Positions 36,960 to 45,214 of a stretch of 64,000 bases of DNA are shown piece after piece; position 1 is the first letter of the stretch; each line of letters starts with the position of its first letter. A program made the position numbers and the translations under genes. The stretch is from assembly GCA_963699535.1 (NCBI GenBank), contig CAVOUJ010000011.1, positions 317,472 through 381,471 on the forward strand, given 5' to 3'. The stretch is from VBDM01 sp963699535. GTDB taxonomy: Bacteria > Pseudomonadota > Gammaproteobacteria > Burkholderiales > SG8-39. Below the pieces are notes generated by a model, which saw only the letters and a program-made list of their open reading frames with translations, was not told the origin of the DNA and ran no database searches.

Positions 36960-37974
36960 ATGCGAATTAGCGTTGATCGAGCTTTACGCGGGAGCATTCC
37001 GCTGCTGGCGGTTGTAGCGACGGGTGTGTTGCCCCAACAGGTTCTGGCAGCCTGGGAGCCCACTAAGACGGTCGAGTTCATCATTCCGGCCGGCACCGGT
37101 GGCGGCGCCGACCAGATGGCGCGCTTCATCCAGGGCATCGTCGCCAAGAGCAAACTCATGAAGCAGCCCATGGTCGTCATCAACAAGGCGGGCGGCGCGG
37201 GCGCGGAGGGCTTCCTGGACGTCAAGGAATCGAAAGGGGACCCCCACAAGATCATCATCACGCTTTCCAATCTCTTCACGACCCCGCTCGCCACCCACAC
37301 GCCGTTCAACTGGCGCGACCTGACGCCGGTGCAGATGATGGCGCTCGACAACTTCGTTCTTTGGGTCAACTCGGAGACGCCCTACAAGACACCCAAGGAA
37401 TACCTTGACGCGGCCAAGGCCGCCGGCGGCAAGTTCAAGATGGGCGGCACGGGGTCGAAGCAGGAAGACCAGATCATCACCGTCGCCCTGGAGAAGCAGA
37501 CCGGCGCCAAGTTCACCTACATTTCCTACCGCGGCGGCGGCGAGGTCGCGGTGCAGCTGGTGGGCAAGCACGTCGATTCGACCGTCAACAACCCGATCGA
37601 GGCGGTGGCGCAATGGCGCGCCGGGGCGCTTGCGGCCGCTGTGCGTATTCGAAGCCAAACGCATGCCTTACAAGACGAAGATCACGAAGACGATGTCCTG
37701 GTCCGACATCCCGACCTGCAAGGAAACCGGGCTCGACGTCGAGTACATGATGCTGCGCGGCATCTTCATGCCGGGAGGTGTGACCGCCGATCAGGTCCAG
37801 TTCTACGTGGACCTGCTGAAGAAAGTGCGCGACACTGCCGAGTGGAAGGCGTTCCTCGAGCAGGGCGCGTTCAACCAGACGACCCTGAGCGGCAAGGAGT
37901 ATGAAGACTGGGTGGCGCGCGAGGAAGCGCGCCACATTCTGCTGATGAAGGAGGCGGGGTTCCTGGCCCGGTAA
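36960..37974 (+). CDS. tctC: Tripartite tricarboxylate transporter receptor (TctC), one frameshift
   Basis: The signal peptide is removed near 'QVLAAWEP'. The mature protein has 'VEFIIPAGTGGGADQMARFI', 'VVINKAGGAGAEGF' and 'YISYRGGGEVAVQLVG', a TctC variant that lacks the usual 'PDGYTLL'. One extra G near 37626 breaks the frame; the second part reads 'FEAKRMPYKTKITKTMSWSD' to 'MKEAGFLAR'. Corrected length is about 337 residues. It is the periplasmic receptor for the membrane genes tctB and tctA that follow. Given the oxalate genes beyond, oxalate or a related dicarboxylate is the likely ligand, but this is inference. Confidence 0.9.
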
Positions 37975-37981
37975 GGATTTG

Positions 37982-38011
37982 CGCCGCGCGGGGGATTCCC
38001 TCCGCGCGGCG
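37982..38011 (+). repeat. Strong hairpin between tctC and tctB
   Basis: CGCCGCGCGG (37982-37991) pairs perfectly with CCGCGCGGCG (38002-38011). It starts 8 bp after the tctC stop and has no T-run. Such hairpins often protect the upstream message, which would let the receptor be made in excess of the membrane subunits. Confidence 0.65.
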
Positions 38012-38037
38012 TAGTCGGCGCTGAGAGGAGGAGGGAC

Positions 38038-38536
38038 GTGGAGGGCGAGCGTTCGGCTGCATCGGTCAAGGCGGTGGAAATCGGCGTCGCCGCTTTGGTA
38101 TTTCTCTTCGGCACCGTGGTCGTGCTCGACAGCTATCGCCTCGGCGCGCGATGGGGGGAGGACGGGCCGCAGCCGGGCTATTTCCCGTTCTACGTCGGTC
38201 TGTTGATCTGCTTCGCAGGCGTGATGGTTCTGGTGCAAGCCCTGCGAGACTCCTCGCTCGCAGCCAAGTCGTTCGTATCGCGCGAGTCGCTGAAGAAAGA
38301 TTCTGACCGTCCTCGTGCCGACGGTGGTGTATGTCGCGCTGATCAAGTATCTTGGGTTCTACGTTGCGTCCACGGTCTACATCGCGTATTTCATGTGGCA
38401 GCTGGGCAAGTATCCCTGGATCAAGATCCTGCCCGTCGCGGTCGGCGTCAGCGTCGTATTCTTCCTCATCTTCGAGACATGGTTCCAGGTGCCCTTACCC
38501 AAAGGGCCTCTGGAAGCGGCGCTGGGGTTGCATTGA
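38038..38536 (+). CDS. tctB: TctB small membrane subunit, one frameshift
   Basis: From GTG 38038, preceded by GGAGGAGGG. About 165 residues with four transmembrane helices, including 'VEIGVAALVFLFGTVVVLDS', 'YFPFYVGLLICFAGVMVL' and 'ILPVAVGVSVVFFLIFE'. The motif 'GPQPGYFPFYVG' is typical of TctB. One extra A near 38298 shifts the frame in 'LKKILTVLVPTVVYVALI'. It is the small subunit of the TTT secondary transporter. Confidence 0.88.
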
Positions 38537-38544
38537 AAACGCTG

Positions 38545-38566
38545 CCGGTCGGATAGATCCGACCGG
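38545..38566 (+). repeat. Hairpin between tctB and tctA
   Basis: CCGGTCGGA and TCCGACCGG form a 9-bp stem around a 4-base loop, 8 bp after the tctB stop. There is no T-run. It is probably another intercistronic mRNA structure in the operon. Confidence 0.55.
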
Positions 38567-38593
38567 TCCTTGCGCCGGGAAAAAGGGAGATCA

Positions 38594-40102
38594 GTGGAAG
38601 AGATCAACGCGCTGCTGCAAGGATTCGGGGTTGCGCTGTCGCCGTTCAACCTGATGCTGATGTTCGTGGGCGTGGTCCTCGGCATCATCATCGGCGTACT
38701 GCCCGGGCTGGGCGGCGCGAACGGCGTGGCCATCCTGTTGCCGCTGACCTTCGCGATGGCGCAGCAGCCCGGCGGCACGACCTCGGCGATCATCCTGCTG
38801 TCCTGCATTTACTGGGGCGCACTATTCGGCGGGGCCATCACTTCGATTCTGTTCAATATCCCCGGCGAGCCCTGGTCGGTGGCGACCACCTTCGACGGCC
38901 ATCCCATGGCGCAGCAGGGGCGCGCGGGCAACGCCCTCACCGCCGCGTTCACCTCGTCGTTCGTCGGCGCGCTGATCGCGGTGATCATGATCACATTCCT
39001 TTCCCCGGTCGTGGCGGGGTTTGCCCTGCGGTTCGGCCCGCCGGAGTACTTTTCGGTGTATATGCTCACTTTCTGTGCCTTTGTCGGCATGGCCGGTGGA
39101 AACGCAGCGAAGACCGTCGCTTCCATGATGATCGGGTTCGCGCTGGCCGCGGTCGGCCTGGACAGCGTCACCGGAACTCTGCGGCTCACGTTCGGAACGA
39201 CCGTGCTTCTGAAGGGATTCGATTTCCTGATCGCTGTGATAGGCCTTTTCGGGATCGGCGAAATCCTGGAAACTCTGGAGGAGGGCCTGGCGTTCAAGGG
39301 CGCACAAGCCCGGATGAACGCCAAGGTGGTGCTGGAAACCTGGAAGGAGCTGCCGCGCTTTTGGGCAACTTCTCTGCGCAGCGCCGCGGTCGGATGCTTC
39401 ATGGGGATCGTGCCGGGCGGAGCGACACCCGCCTCCTTCATGAGCTACGGGTTGGCGCGGCGCTTCTCCAAGGACGGCAGGGACTTCGGCAACGGCAAGA
39501 TCGAGGGCGTAGTGGCGCCGGAAACCGCCGCCCATGCTGCGGGCACTTCGGCTCTCCTGCCCATGATCACCCTCGGGGTTCCGGGATCGCCCACGGCCGC
39601 GGTGCTGCTCGGCGGCCTCTTGATCTGGGGTCTGCAGCCCGGGCCGCTGCTCTTCGTCGAGAAGCCGGAATTCGTATGGGGCCTGATCGCGAGCATGTAC
39701 CTGGGCAACATCGTCGGGCTGATCGTCGTGCTGACCTGCGTGCCGCTGTTCGCGGCGATCCTGCGCGTTCCGTTCTCGATCATCGCCCCCGTCATCATCG
39801 TGATCTGTGCGATCGGCGCCTACACCGTGCACAACTCCATGTTCGACGTCTATCTGATGGTTGTGTTCGGGGTGATGGGTTACGCCTTCAAGAAGCTGCG
39901 CTACCCGCTCGCGCCGCTGGTGCTGGCTCTGGTCCTCGGCGACCGCGCAGAGGAGAATTTCCGAAACGCCATCAAGGGCTCGCAGGGCGACCTGCTCGTG
40001 TTCTTCTCGAACCCCCTGGTGGGCGGCCTGACCGGCCTCGCGCTCGTGCTGCTTTTCTGGCCGCTCATCAGCGCGGGTTTGCGCGCCGCGCGAAACCGCT
40101 AG
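38594..40102 (+). CDS. tctA: TctA large membrane subunit of the TTT transporter
   Basis: 502 residues from GTG 38594 (AAAGGGAGA upstream). About 12 transmembrane segments; the family signatures 'GVLPGLGGANGVAILLPLTF', 'GALFGGAITSILFNIPGEPWSVAT' and 'FDGHPMAQQGRAGNAL' are intact. This is the transport-catalysing subunit and uses the sodium or proton gradient. Its stop TAG overlaps the stop of the convergent regulator gene in the palindrome CTAG at 40099-40102. Confidence 0.95.
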   Translation: MEEINALLQGFGVALSPFNLMLMFVGVVLGIIIGVLPGLGGANGVAILLPLTFAMAQQPGGTTSAIILLSCIYWGALFGGAITSILFNIPGEPWSVATTFDGHPMAQQGRAGNALTAAFTSSFVGALIAVIMITFLSPVVAGFALRFGPPEYFSVYMLTFCAFVGMAGGNAAKTVASMMIGFALAAVGLDSVTGTLRLTFGTTVLLKGFDFLIAVIGLFGIGEILETLEEGLAFKGAQARMNAKVVLETWKELPRFWATSLRSAAVGCFMGIVPGGATPASFMSYGLARRFSKDGRDFGNGKIEGVVAPETAAHAAGTSALLPMITLGVPGSPTAAVLLGGLLIWGLQPGPLLFVEKPEFVWGLIASMYLGNIVGLIVVLTCVPLFAAILRVPFSIIAPVIIVICAIGAYTVHNSMFDVYLMVVFGVMGYAFKKLRYPLAPLVLALVLGDRAEENFRNAIKGSQGDLLVFFSNPLVGGLTGLALVLLFWPLISAGLRAARNR

Positions 40103-40728
40103 TGCCGGTCCGCATCGGACGGATTTTCGACCCGCTGCCTGAGGCGGGACAGCGTTTCCGGGGTGAGGTTGAGGTAGGAAGCCAGCTCTTTCTTGGGGAT
40201 GCGGCCGATCAAGTCCTGATGCTTGCGCATGAAGCGTGCGAGGCGCCCGGGGGCATCGAGCAGGTGAAGCGTGATGGTATGCGCCATCACCTCCGACATC
40301 AGGCGCATGACTTCGTACTCGAAGCGTAGCTTGACTTCGGCGTGCCGTTCGAGGAATTCGACCCAGTGAGGCATGGACAGGCGCGCCACGCGAACCTTGG
40401 TCACGGCGGCAATGCTGTAGGGCATGGGGGTCTTCAGCCGCCACGCCGCGTAGGACGTGTCCATGTCGGTTTCGGCCGCGAAGCGCAGGATCATTTCCTT
40501 CCCCTGGGGATTGCTGACCACGCGCTTGAGAATCCCTTCGAGGATGAAGAACTGCTCCATTCCGGTCCCGCCCTGGCGCACCAGCGGCTCGCCCTTGCGG
40601 CACTCCGCGATCTCGAGCTGGGGCTCCAGATCGTTCCAGGCGGACGCGGGCATTTCGCGCAGAATCAGATTCTGCTTGAGCTGCAGTCGAATCGTGTTGT
40701 GCTGGGGGTGGTTGCTGATGGCCGACAC
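40099..40728 (-). CDS. Crp/Fnr family transcription regulator
   Basis: About 209 residues from a GTG at 40728; a longer TTG-start form would run into the palindrome upstream. The N-terminal cyclic-nucleotide-binding fold ('RKGEPLVRQGGTGMEQFFILEG') is joined by a long helix to a winged HTH 'IPKKELASYLNLTPETLSRLRQR'. The recognition helix carries E-T-L-S-R, the same E-x-x-S-R that FNR uses to read TTGA half-sites. FNR's N-terminal cysteine cluster is absent, so it is not an iron-sulfur FNR and its signal is unknown. A matching box lies in its own promoter region shared with oxc. Confidence 0.88.
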   Translation of the reverse strand: MSAISNHPQHNTIRLQLKQNLILREMPASAWNDLEPQLEIAECRKGEPLVRQGGTGMEQFFILEGILKRVVSNPQGKEMILRFAAETDMDTSYAAWRLKTPMPYSIAAVTKVRVARLSMPHWVEFLERHAEVKLRFEYEVMRLMSEVMAHTITLHLLDAPGRLARFMRKHQDLIGRIPKKELASYLNLTPETLSRLRQRVENPSDADRH

Positions 40729-40777
40729 GGCGACGTGGCTGGAGAAGCAAGGCGGCGCGGCAATTAAGCGGGATTTA

Positions 40778-40819
40778 TTGACTACAGTCAAGGTTGACTG
40801 ACGGCCAGACTCCTAGACT
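40778..40819 (+). promoter_or_regulatory. FNR-class II promoter of oxc, shared with the regulator
   Basis: A perfect palindrome TTGAC TACA GTCAA (40778-40791) is followed by TAGACT at 40814-40819, 29.5 bp from the box centre. Transcription of oxc would start near 40826, leaving a ~76-nt leader. The same box lies just upstream of the divergent regulator gene, which points to autoregulation. Confidence 0.65.
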
Positions 40820-40901
40820 TTCAGACCTGATTTTTCGACGTCTCGCGGGACCCGCATCCCTTCGCAAATGCGGGAGTCTCTCAATAGCGTAAGGAGGCGG
40901 T

Positions 40902-42638
40902 ATGGGAACGGTTGAACCGCAAGTCGCGCAATCACTTGAAGTGACCGACGGATTTCACCTGGTCATCGATGCCCTCAAGCTCAACGGCATTGACACGATT
41001 TTCGGCCTGCCCGGCATTCCGATCACCGATCTCACCCGCAAGGCCCAGGCGGCGGGCATGCGCGTGATCTCGTTCCGCCATGAGCAGAACGCCGGCTACG
41101 CCGCCTCTATCGCCGGCTTCATGACTCAGAAGCCGGGCATCTGCCTGACGGTGTCCGCCCCCGGCTTCCTCAACGGCCTGACGGCACTGGCCAACGCCAC
41201 CACCAACTGCTTCCCGATGATCCTCATCAGCGGGTCGAGCGAGCGCGAGATCGTCGATCTGCAGCAGGGTGACTACGAGGAGATGGACCAGTTGGCCATC
41301 GCCAAGCCGCTGTGCAAGGCCGCCTTCCGCGTGCTGCACGCCGAGGACATCGGCGTGGGCATCGCGCGCGCCATCCGCGCCGCCGTCTCGGGCCGCCCAG
41401 GTGGCGTCTACCTCGACCTGCCGGCGAAGCTCTTCCCGCAGACCCTCGACGCGGAAGCCGGCAGGAAATCACTGATCAAGGTGGTCGATCCGTCGCCGCG
41501 CCAGATCCCGGCCCAGGACGCGGTGAAGCGCGCCCTCGCACTGCTGAAGAACGCCAAGCGCCCGCTCATCATTCTCGGCAAGGGCGCTGCCTACGCCCAG
41601 GCCGACGCCGACATCCGGGCCCTCGTCGAGAAGACCGGGATCCCCTACCTGCCCATGGCCATGGCCAAGGGCCTGCTCCCCGACACGCACGAGCAGTCCG
41701 CCTCCGCAGCCCGCTCCTATGTGTTGCCCGAGGCCGATGTGGTGATGTTGATCGGTGCTCGCCTAAACTGGCTGCTCTCGCACGGCAAGGGCAAGACCTG
41801 GGGCGGCAAGGACCACAAGGCGTGGGGCGGCCAGAAGTTCATACAGGTCGACATCTCGCCGCAGGAGGCGGACAGCAACGTCCGGGTCGACGCCCCGCTA
41901 GTCGGCGACATCGGATCCTGCGTGTCTGCGCTGCTGGCGGGCTTCGGTTCGAACTGGGCCAAGCCGCCGGCCGAGTGGCTCACTGCCATCGCCGAGCGCA
42001 AGAACAAGAACATCGCCAAGATGGCCGAGACGCTGGCGAAGAATCCCACGCCGATGAACTTCCACAGCGCGCTGAACGTGGTGCGCGACATCATCAAGGC
42101 GAACCCGGATGCCATCCTGGTCAACGAAGGCGCCAATGCGCTGGATTTCACCCGCAGCATCGTCGACATGTACAAGCCGCGCAAGCGCCTGGACGTGGGC
42201 ACCTGGGGCATCATGGGCATCGGCATGGGCTTTTCCGTTGCAGCCGCCGTGGTCAGCGGTCAGTCGGTGATCGCGGTCGAGGGCGACAGCGCCTTCGGCT
42301 TCTCCGGCATGGAAGTCGAGACCATCTGCCGCTACAACCTGCCGGTCTGTGTGGTGATCATGAACAACAACGGCGTTTATCGTGGCGACGAAGTCAATCC
42401 GACCGGTGGCCGCGATCCGTCGCCCCTGGTGTTCGTCAAGGGTGCACGCTATGAGAAGCTGATGGAGGCCTTTGGCGGCGTCGGCGTGCAAGCCACGACC
42501 TCGGCCGAGTTGCGCAAGGCAATGGAAGAAGCCATCCGCTCGCGCAAGCCCACGCTCATCAATGCCGTCATCGATGAAGGCGCGGGCACCGAAAGCGGTC
42601 GCATCACGAGCCTGAATCCGAGCGCAAAGAAGAAATAG
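40902..42638 (+). CDS. oxc: Oxalyl-CoA decarboxylase
   Basis: 578 residues, intact, preceded by AAGGAGG. It is a ThDP enzyme: the N-terminal catalytic Glu is in 'SFRHEQNAGYAAS', and the ThDP-Mg site is 'GDSAFGFSGMEVE' with 'VVIMNNNGVYRGDE'. Oxc signatures are 'GLPGIPITDL' and 'AKGLLPDTH'. The enzyme converts oxalyl-CoA to formyl-CoA and CO2. It is first in an operon with formyl-CoA transferase (23 bp downstream) and a formyltransferase-like gene, and lies behind a predicted Crp/Fnr-controlled promoter. Confidence 0.96.
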   Translation: MGTVEPQVAQSLEVTDGFHLVIDALKLNGIDTIFGLPGIPITDLTRKAQAAGMRVISFRHEQNAGYAASIAGFMTQKPGICLTVSAPGFLNGLTALANATTNCFPMILISGSSEREIVDLQQGDYEEMDQLAIAKPLCKAAFRVLHAEDIGVGIARAIRAAVSGRPGGVYLDLPAKLFPQTLDAEAGRKSLIKVVDPSPRQIPAQDAVKRALALLKNAKRPLIILGKGAAYAQADADIRALVEKTGIPYLPMAMAKGLLPDTHEQSASAARSYVLPEADVVMLIGARLNWLLSHGKGKTWGGKDHKAWGGQKFIQVDISPQEADSNVRVDAPLVGDIGSCVSALLAGFGSNWAKPPAEWLTAIAERKNKNIAKMAETLAKNPTPMNFHSALNVVRDIIKANPDAILVNEGANALDFTRSIVDMYKPRKRLDVGTWGIMGIGMGFSVAAAVVSGQSVIAVEGDSAFGFSGMEVETICRYNLPVCVVIMNNNGVYRGDEVNPTGGRDPSPLVFVKGARYEKLMEAFGGVGVQATTSAELRKAMEEAIRSRKPTLINAVIDEGAGTESGRITSLNPSAKKK

Positions 42639-42661
42639 GCGTAGGAGTATTGGAGATCAGA

Positions 42662-43934
42662 ATGGAAGCTCTAAAAGGCGTACGCATCCTCGACATGACC
42701 CACGTGCAGGCGGGGCCGACGTGCTCGCAGCTCCTCGCGTGGATGGGCGCGGATGTCATCAAGTTCGAGAACCCGCAGGGTGACGCGACCCGCGGGCAGC
42801 TGCGCGACGTGCCGAACGCCGACAGCCTCTATTTCACGATGCTCAACTGCAACAAGCGCTCGATCACCGTGAACATGAAGAGCGCGGAGGGCAAGCTGGT
42901 GTTCGTCGATCTCCTGAAGAAGTGCCACATCATCATGGAAAACTTCGGCCCGGGCGTGCTCGACCGCTTCGGCTTCACCTGGGAGAAGATCCATGAGCTC
43001 AATCCCAAGATCGTGATGGGTTCGATCAAGGGCTTCGGGTCAACCGGCCCCTACGCGGACTTCAAGGCGTACGAGAACGTCGCCCAGGCGATGGGCGGGG
43101 CGATGAGCACCACCGGCGTTCCCGACGGTCCGCCCTTCGTCACAGGTGCGCAGATCGGCGACTAGCGGCACCGGCCTGCATCTCGGCATCGGCCTGCTCG
43201 CCGCGTTGCGCCATGCGGAGAAGACCGGCCAGGGCCAGTACGTCGAGGTGGCGATGATGGACGGTGTGATGAACCTGTGCCGGGTCAAGTTCCGCGACCA
43301 CCAACGCCTGACGCGCGGCGACATGCCCGAGTACTCGGTGCCGACCTACAAGGGCATGGGCGACGTGCCGCGCGCGGGCAACGACTCGGGCGGCGGACAG
43401 CTGGGTAACGCGATCCACTGCAAGCCGCACGGGGCGAACGATTGGCTCTACATCGTGGTGCAGGAAGCGGTGTGGGACGCGCTCGCGAAGCGCATCGGCC
43501 CTGACCTTGGCATGCCGGACCTCGCCGCCGACGCGCGCTTCGCATCCATCGGCGAGCGGCGCAAGAACCAGCAGCTCATGTGGACTCTGATCAACAAGTT
43601 CGCCGAGAAATTCACCAAGCGCGAACTGATGGCGATCCTGAACCCGCTCGACGTTCCGTGTGGCCCGATCATGAGCACGCAGGACCTCGCTACCGACGAG
43701 CACGTGCGCGGGCGCGACATGTGGGTCGAGCTCGACCATCCGCAGCGCGGCAAGTGGTGGAACGTCGGCATGCCGATCAAGCTGTCGGCATCTCCGGCAG
43801 TGATCAAGCGCAGTCCGACCCTGGGCGAGCACACCGACGAGATCCTGAAGGAGGTCCTCGGCTACGACCAGGCGCGGATCACCTCCCTCAGGAGCGCCGG
43901 GGCGTTCTCGGTGCCGCCGAAGAAAGCCGCGTGA
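42662..43934 (+). CDS. frc: Formyl-CoA:oxalate CoA-transferase, one frameshift
   Basis: A class III CoA-transferase starting MEALKGVRILDMTHVQAGPT. The catalytic Asp (residue 167 here, Asp169 in characterised Frc) is in 'TGAQIGDSGTGLHLGIG'. A single extra T at about 43163 turns 'GAC AGC' into 'GAC TAG', a false stop directly after the catalytic residue; the protein continues in the next frame to 'VPPKKAA'. Corrected length is about 423 residues. It transfers CoA from formyl-CoA to oxalate, releasing formate and regenerating oxalyl-CoA. The stop overlaps the next ATG. Confidence 0.93.
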
Positions 43935-44866
43935 TGAAGATCGCGATCGTCGGGCAACAGGACTTCGGTAAAGCGGTTCTCGAGGCCTTTCTCGCGCGCG
44001 GTGACGAGGTCGCGGGCGTCTTCTGCGCGCCCGAGAAGGAAGGCGCGAAAGCCGATCCGCTGAAGGCCGCGGCGCAGGAGAAGGGCCTCAGGATCTTCCA
44101 GTTTCAGTCCCTGCGCAGCACGGAAGCGCTGGATGCGATGCGCGCGTTGAACGCGGACCTCGGCATCATGGCGTTCGTCCTGCAGTTCGCGCCACAGGAA
44201 TTCGTGAAGATTCCGAAGAAGGGCACGATCCAGTATCACCCCTCGCTGCTGCCCAAGTACCGCGGCCCGAGCTCGATCAACTGGCCGATCATCCGGGGCG
44301 ACACGAGGACCGGACTTTCGATCTTTCGCCCGACCGACGGCCTGGACGAAGGGCCCGTGATCCTGCAGAAGGAGACGCCGATCGGCCCCGACGATACGCT
44401 CGCCAGCGTGTATTTCGATCGCCTTTTTCCTATGGGAGTCGCGGCGATGCTCGAGGCGGCCGACCTGGTGATCGCCGGCAAGCACCGGGAGACCGTTCAG
44501 GACGAAGCGCTCGCAAGCTACGAGGGCTGGTGCCGTGCCGCCGAGGCGAAGATCAATTGGGCTACTCACGTCGATTTCATCTACAACCTCATTCGCGGCT
44601 GCAATCCCGCCCCGGGCGCGTGGACGACTTTGAACGGGAAGAAACTGCAGATTTTCGACGCCCGCAAGCATTCCTTCCGCACTTTTGGCGCCGTAAAGGG
44701 CAAGATCGGCGAGATTTCGGAGATCGGCGCCTCGAGTTTCTTTGTGACTGCGCAGGGAGGAAGGGTGGAGGTCCTCAGGGCGAAGCACGAGGACGGAAAG
44801 AAGCTGTCGGCTCCGGACTTCGTGAGTCAGAACCACATTGCACTGGGCACGGTTCTCGGGAACTAG
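43934..44866 (+). CDS. Formyltransferase family protein (ALDH1L N-domain / Fmt-like)
   Basis: 310 residues. The formyltransferase active site is 'IQYHPSLLPKYRGPSSINW' with 'PTDGLDEGPVILQ', so the family's Asn-His-Asp site appears altered at the usual Asn (Gln-Tyr-His here). 'FVLQFAPQEFVKIPKKG' and the C-terminal Fmt_C domain resemble the 10-formyl-THF hydrolase half of ALDH1L better than tRNA-Met formyltransferase. Its overlap with frc suggests a role in oxalate-derived C1 metabolism, such as moving or releasing formyl groups from formyl-THF. Function inferred. Confidence 0.82.
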   Translation: MKIAIVGQQDFGKAVLEAFLARGDEVAGVFCAPEKEGAKADPLKAAAQEKGLRIFQFQSLRSTEALDAMRALNADLGIMAFVLQFAPQEFVKIPKKGTIQYHPSLLPKYRGPSSINWPIIRGDTRTGLSIFRPTDGLDEGPVILQKETPIGPDDTLASVYFDRLFPMGVAAMLEAADLVIAGKHRETVQDEALASYEGWCRAAEAKINWATHVDFIYNLIRGCNPAPGAWTTLNGKKLQIFDARKHSFRTFGAVKGKIGEISEIGASSFFVTAQGGRVEVLRAKHEDGKKLSAPDFVSQNHIALGTVLGN

Positions 44867-45214
44867 ACCCGGCGGCGGACTTCATCATCGCGCGGCGCAA
44901 GGCCGCGCCCAGTCTCCGTCCGCGACCAGAGCGCGCGTCGGACGAACCGATCCGGCGGCACGGCTTGAACTCGCCGCTGTCCCGGACAATTTGACTGCCC
45001 CGATTATTCCCGGTAAAAATGCCGCCTAGACCTTTGTTATTCAACAACTTGCAGTGAGCGGGCCAAGAGGGCTGAAACGAAGCACTTCGGCGTGCGGCCT
45101 CCACCGCGGCCGGGGTCCCACGCGGCCGATTTTCGAGGGGTTAGCGGTAAAATGCGGGACCGATTCAAGGGCACAAACCTCGCCAAACAACAATAAGAAC
45201 AGACCGGAGAGTCG
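44867..45214. other. Intergenic region before the signalling block
   Basis: About 350 bp without a credible gene separates the oxalate operon from the kinase gene. It holds a sigma-70-like promoter (44991-45019) and a second -10-like TAAAAT at 45148-45153. A short inverted repeat CACTTCGGCGTGC lies near 45080. There is no tRNA and no strong terminator with a T-run. Confidence 0.6.
44991..45019 (+). promoter_or_regulatory. Sigma-70-type promoter for the kinase operon
   Basis: TTGACT (44991-44996), a 17-bp spacer and TAAAAA (45014-45019) give a good match to the consensus with ideal spacing. It points toward the CHASE2 kinase gene 195 bp downstream. Confidence 0.6.

Noticed and set aside
43141..43166. 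Programmed stop or selenocysteine-like read-through in frc
   Set aside because: The TAG directly follows the catalytic Asp but the downstream protein is in another frame, so a plain one-base insertion explains it; there is no recoding structure.
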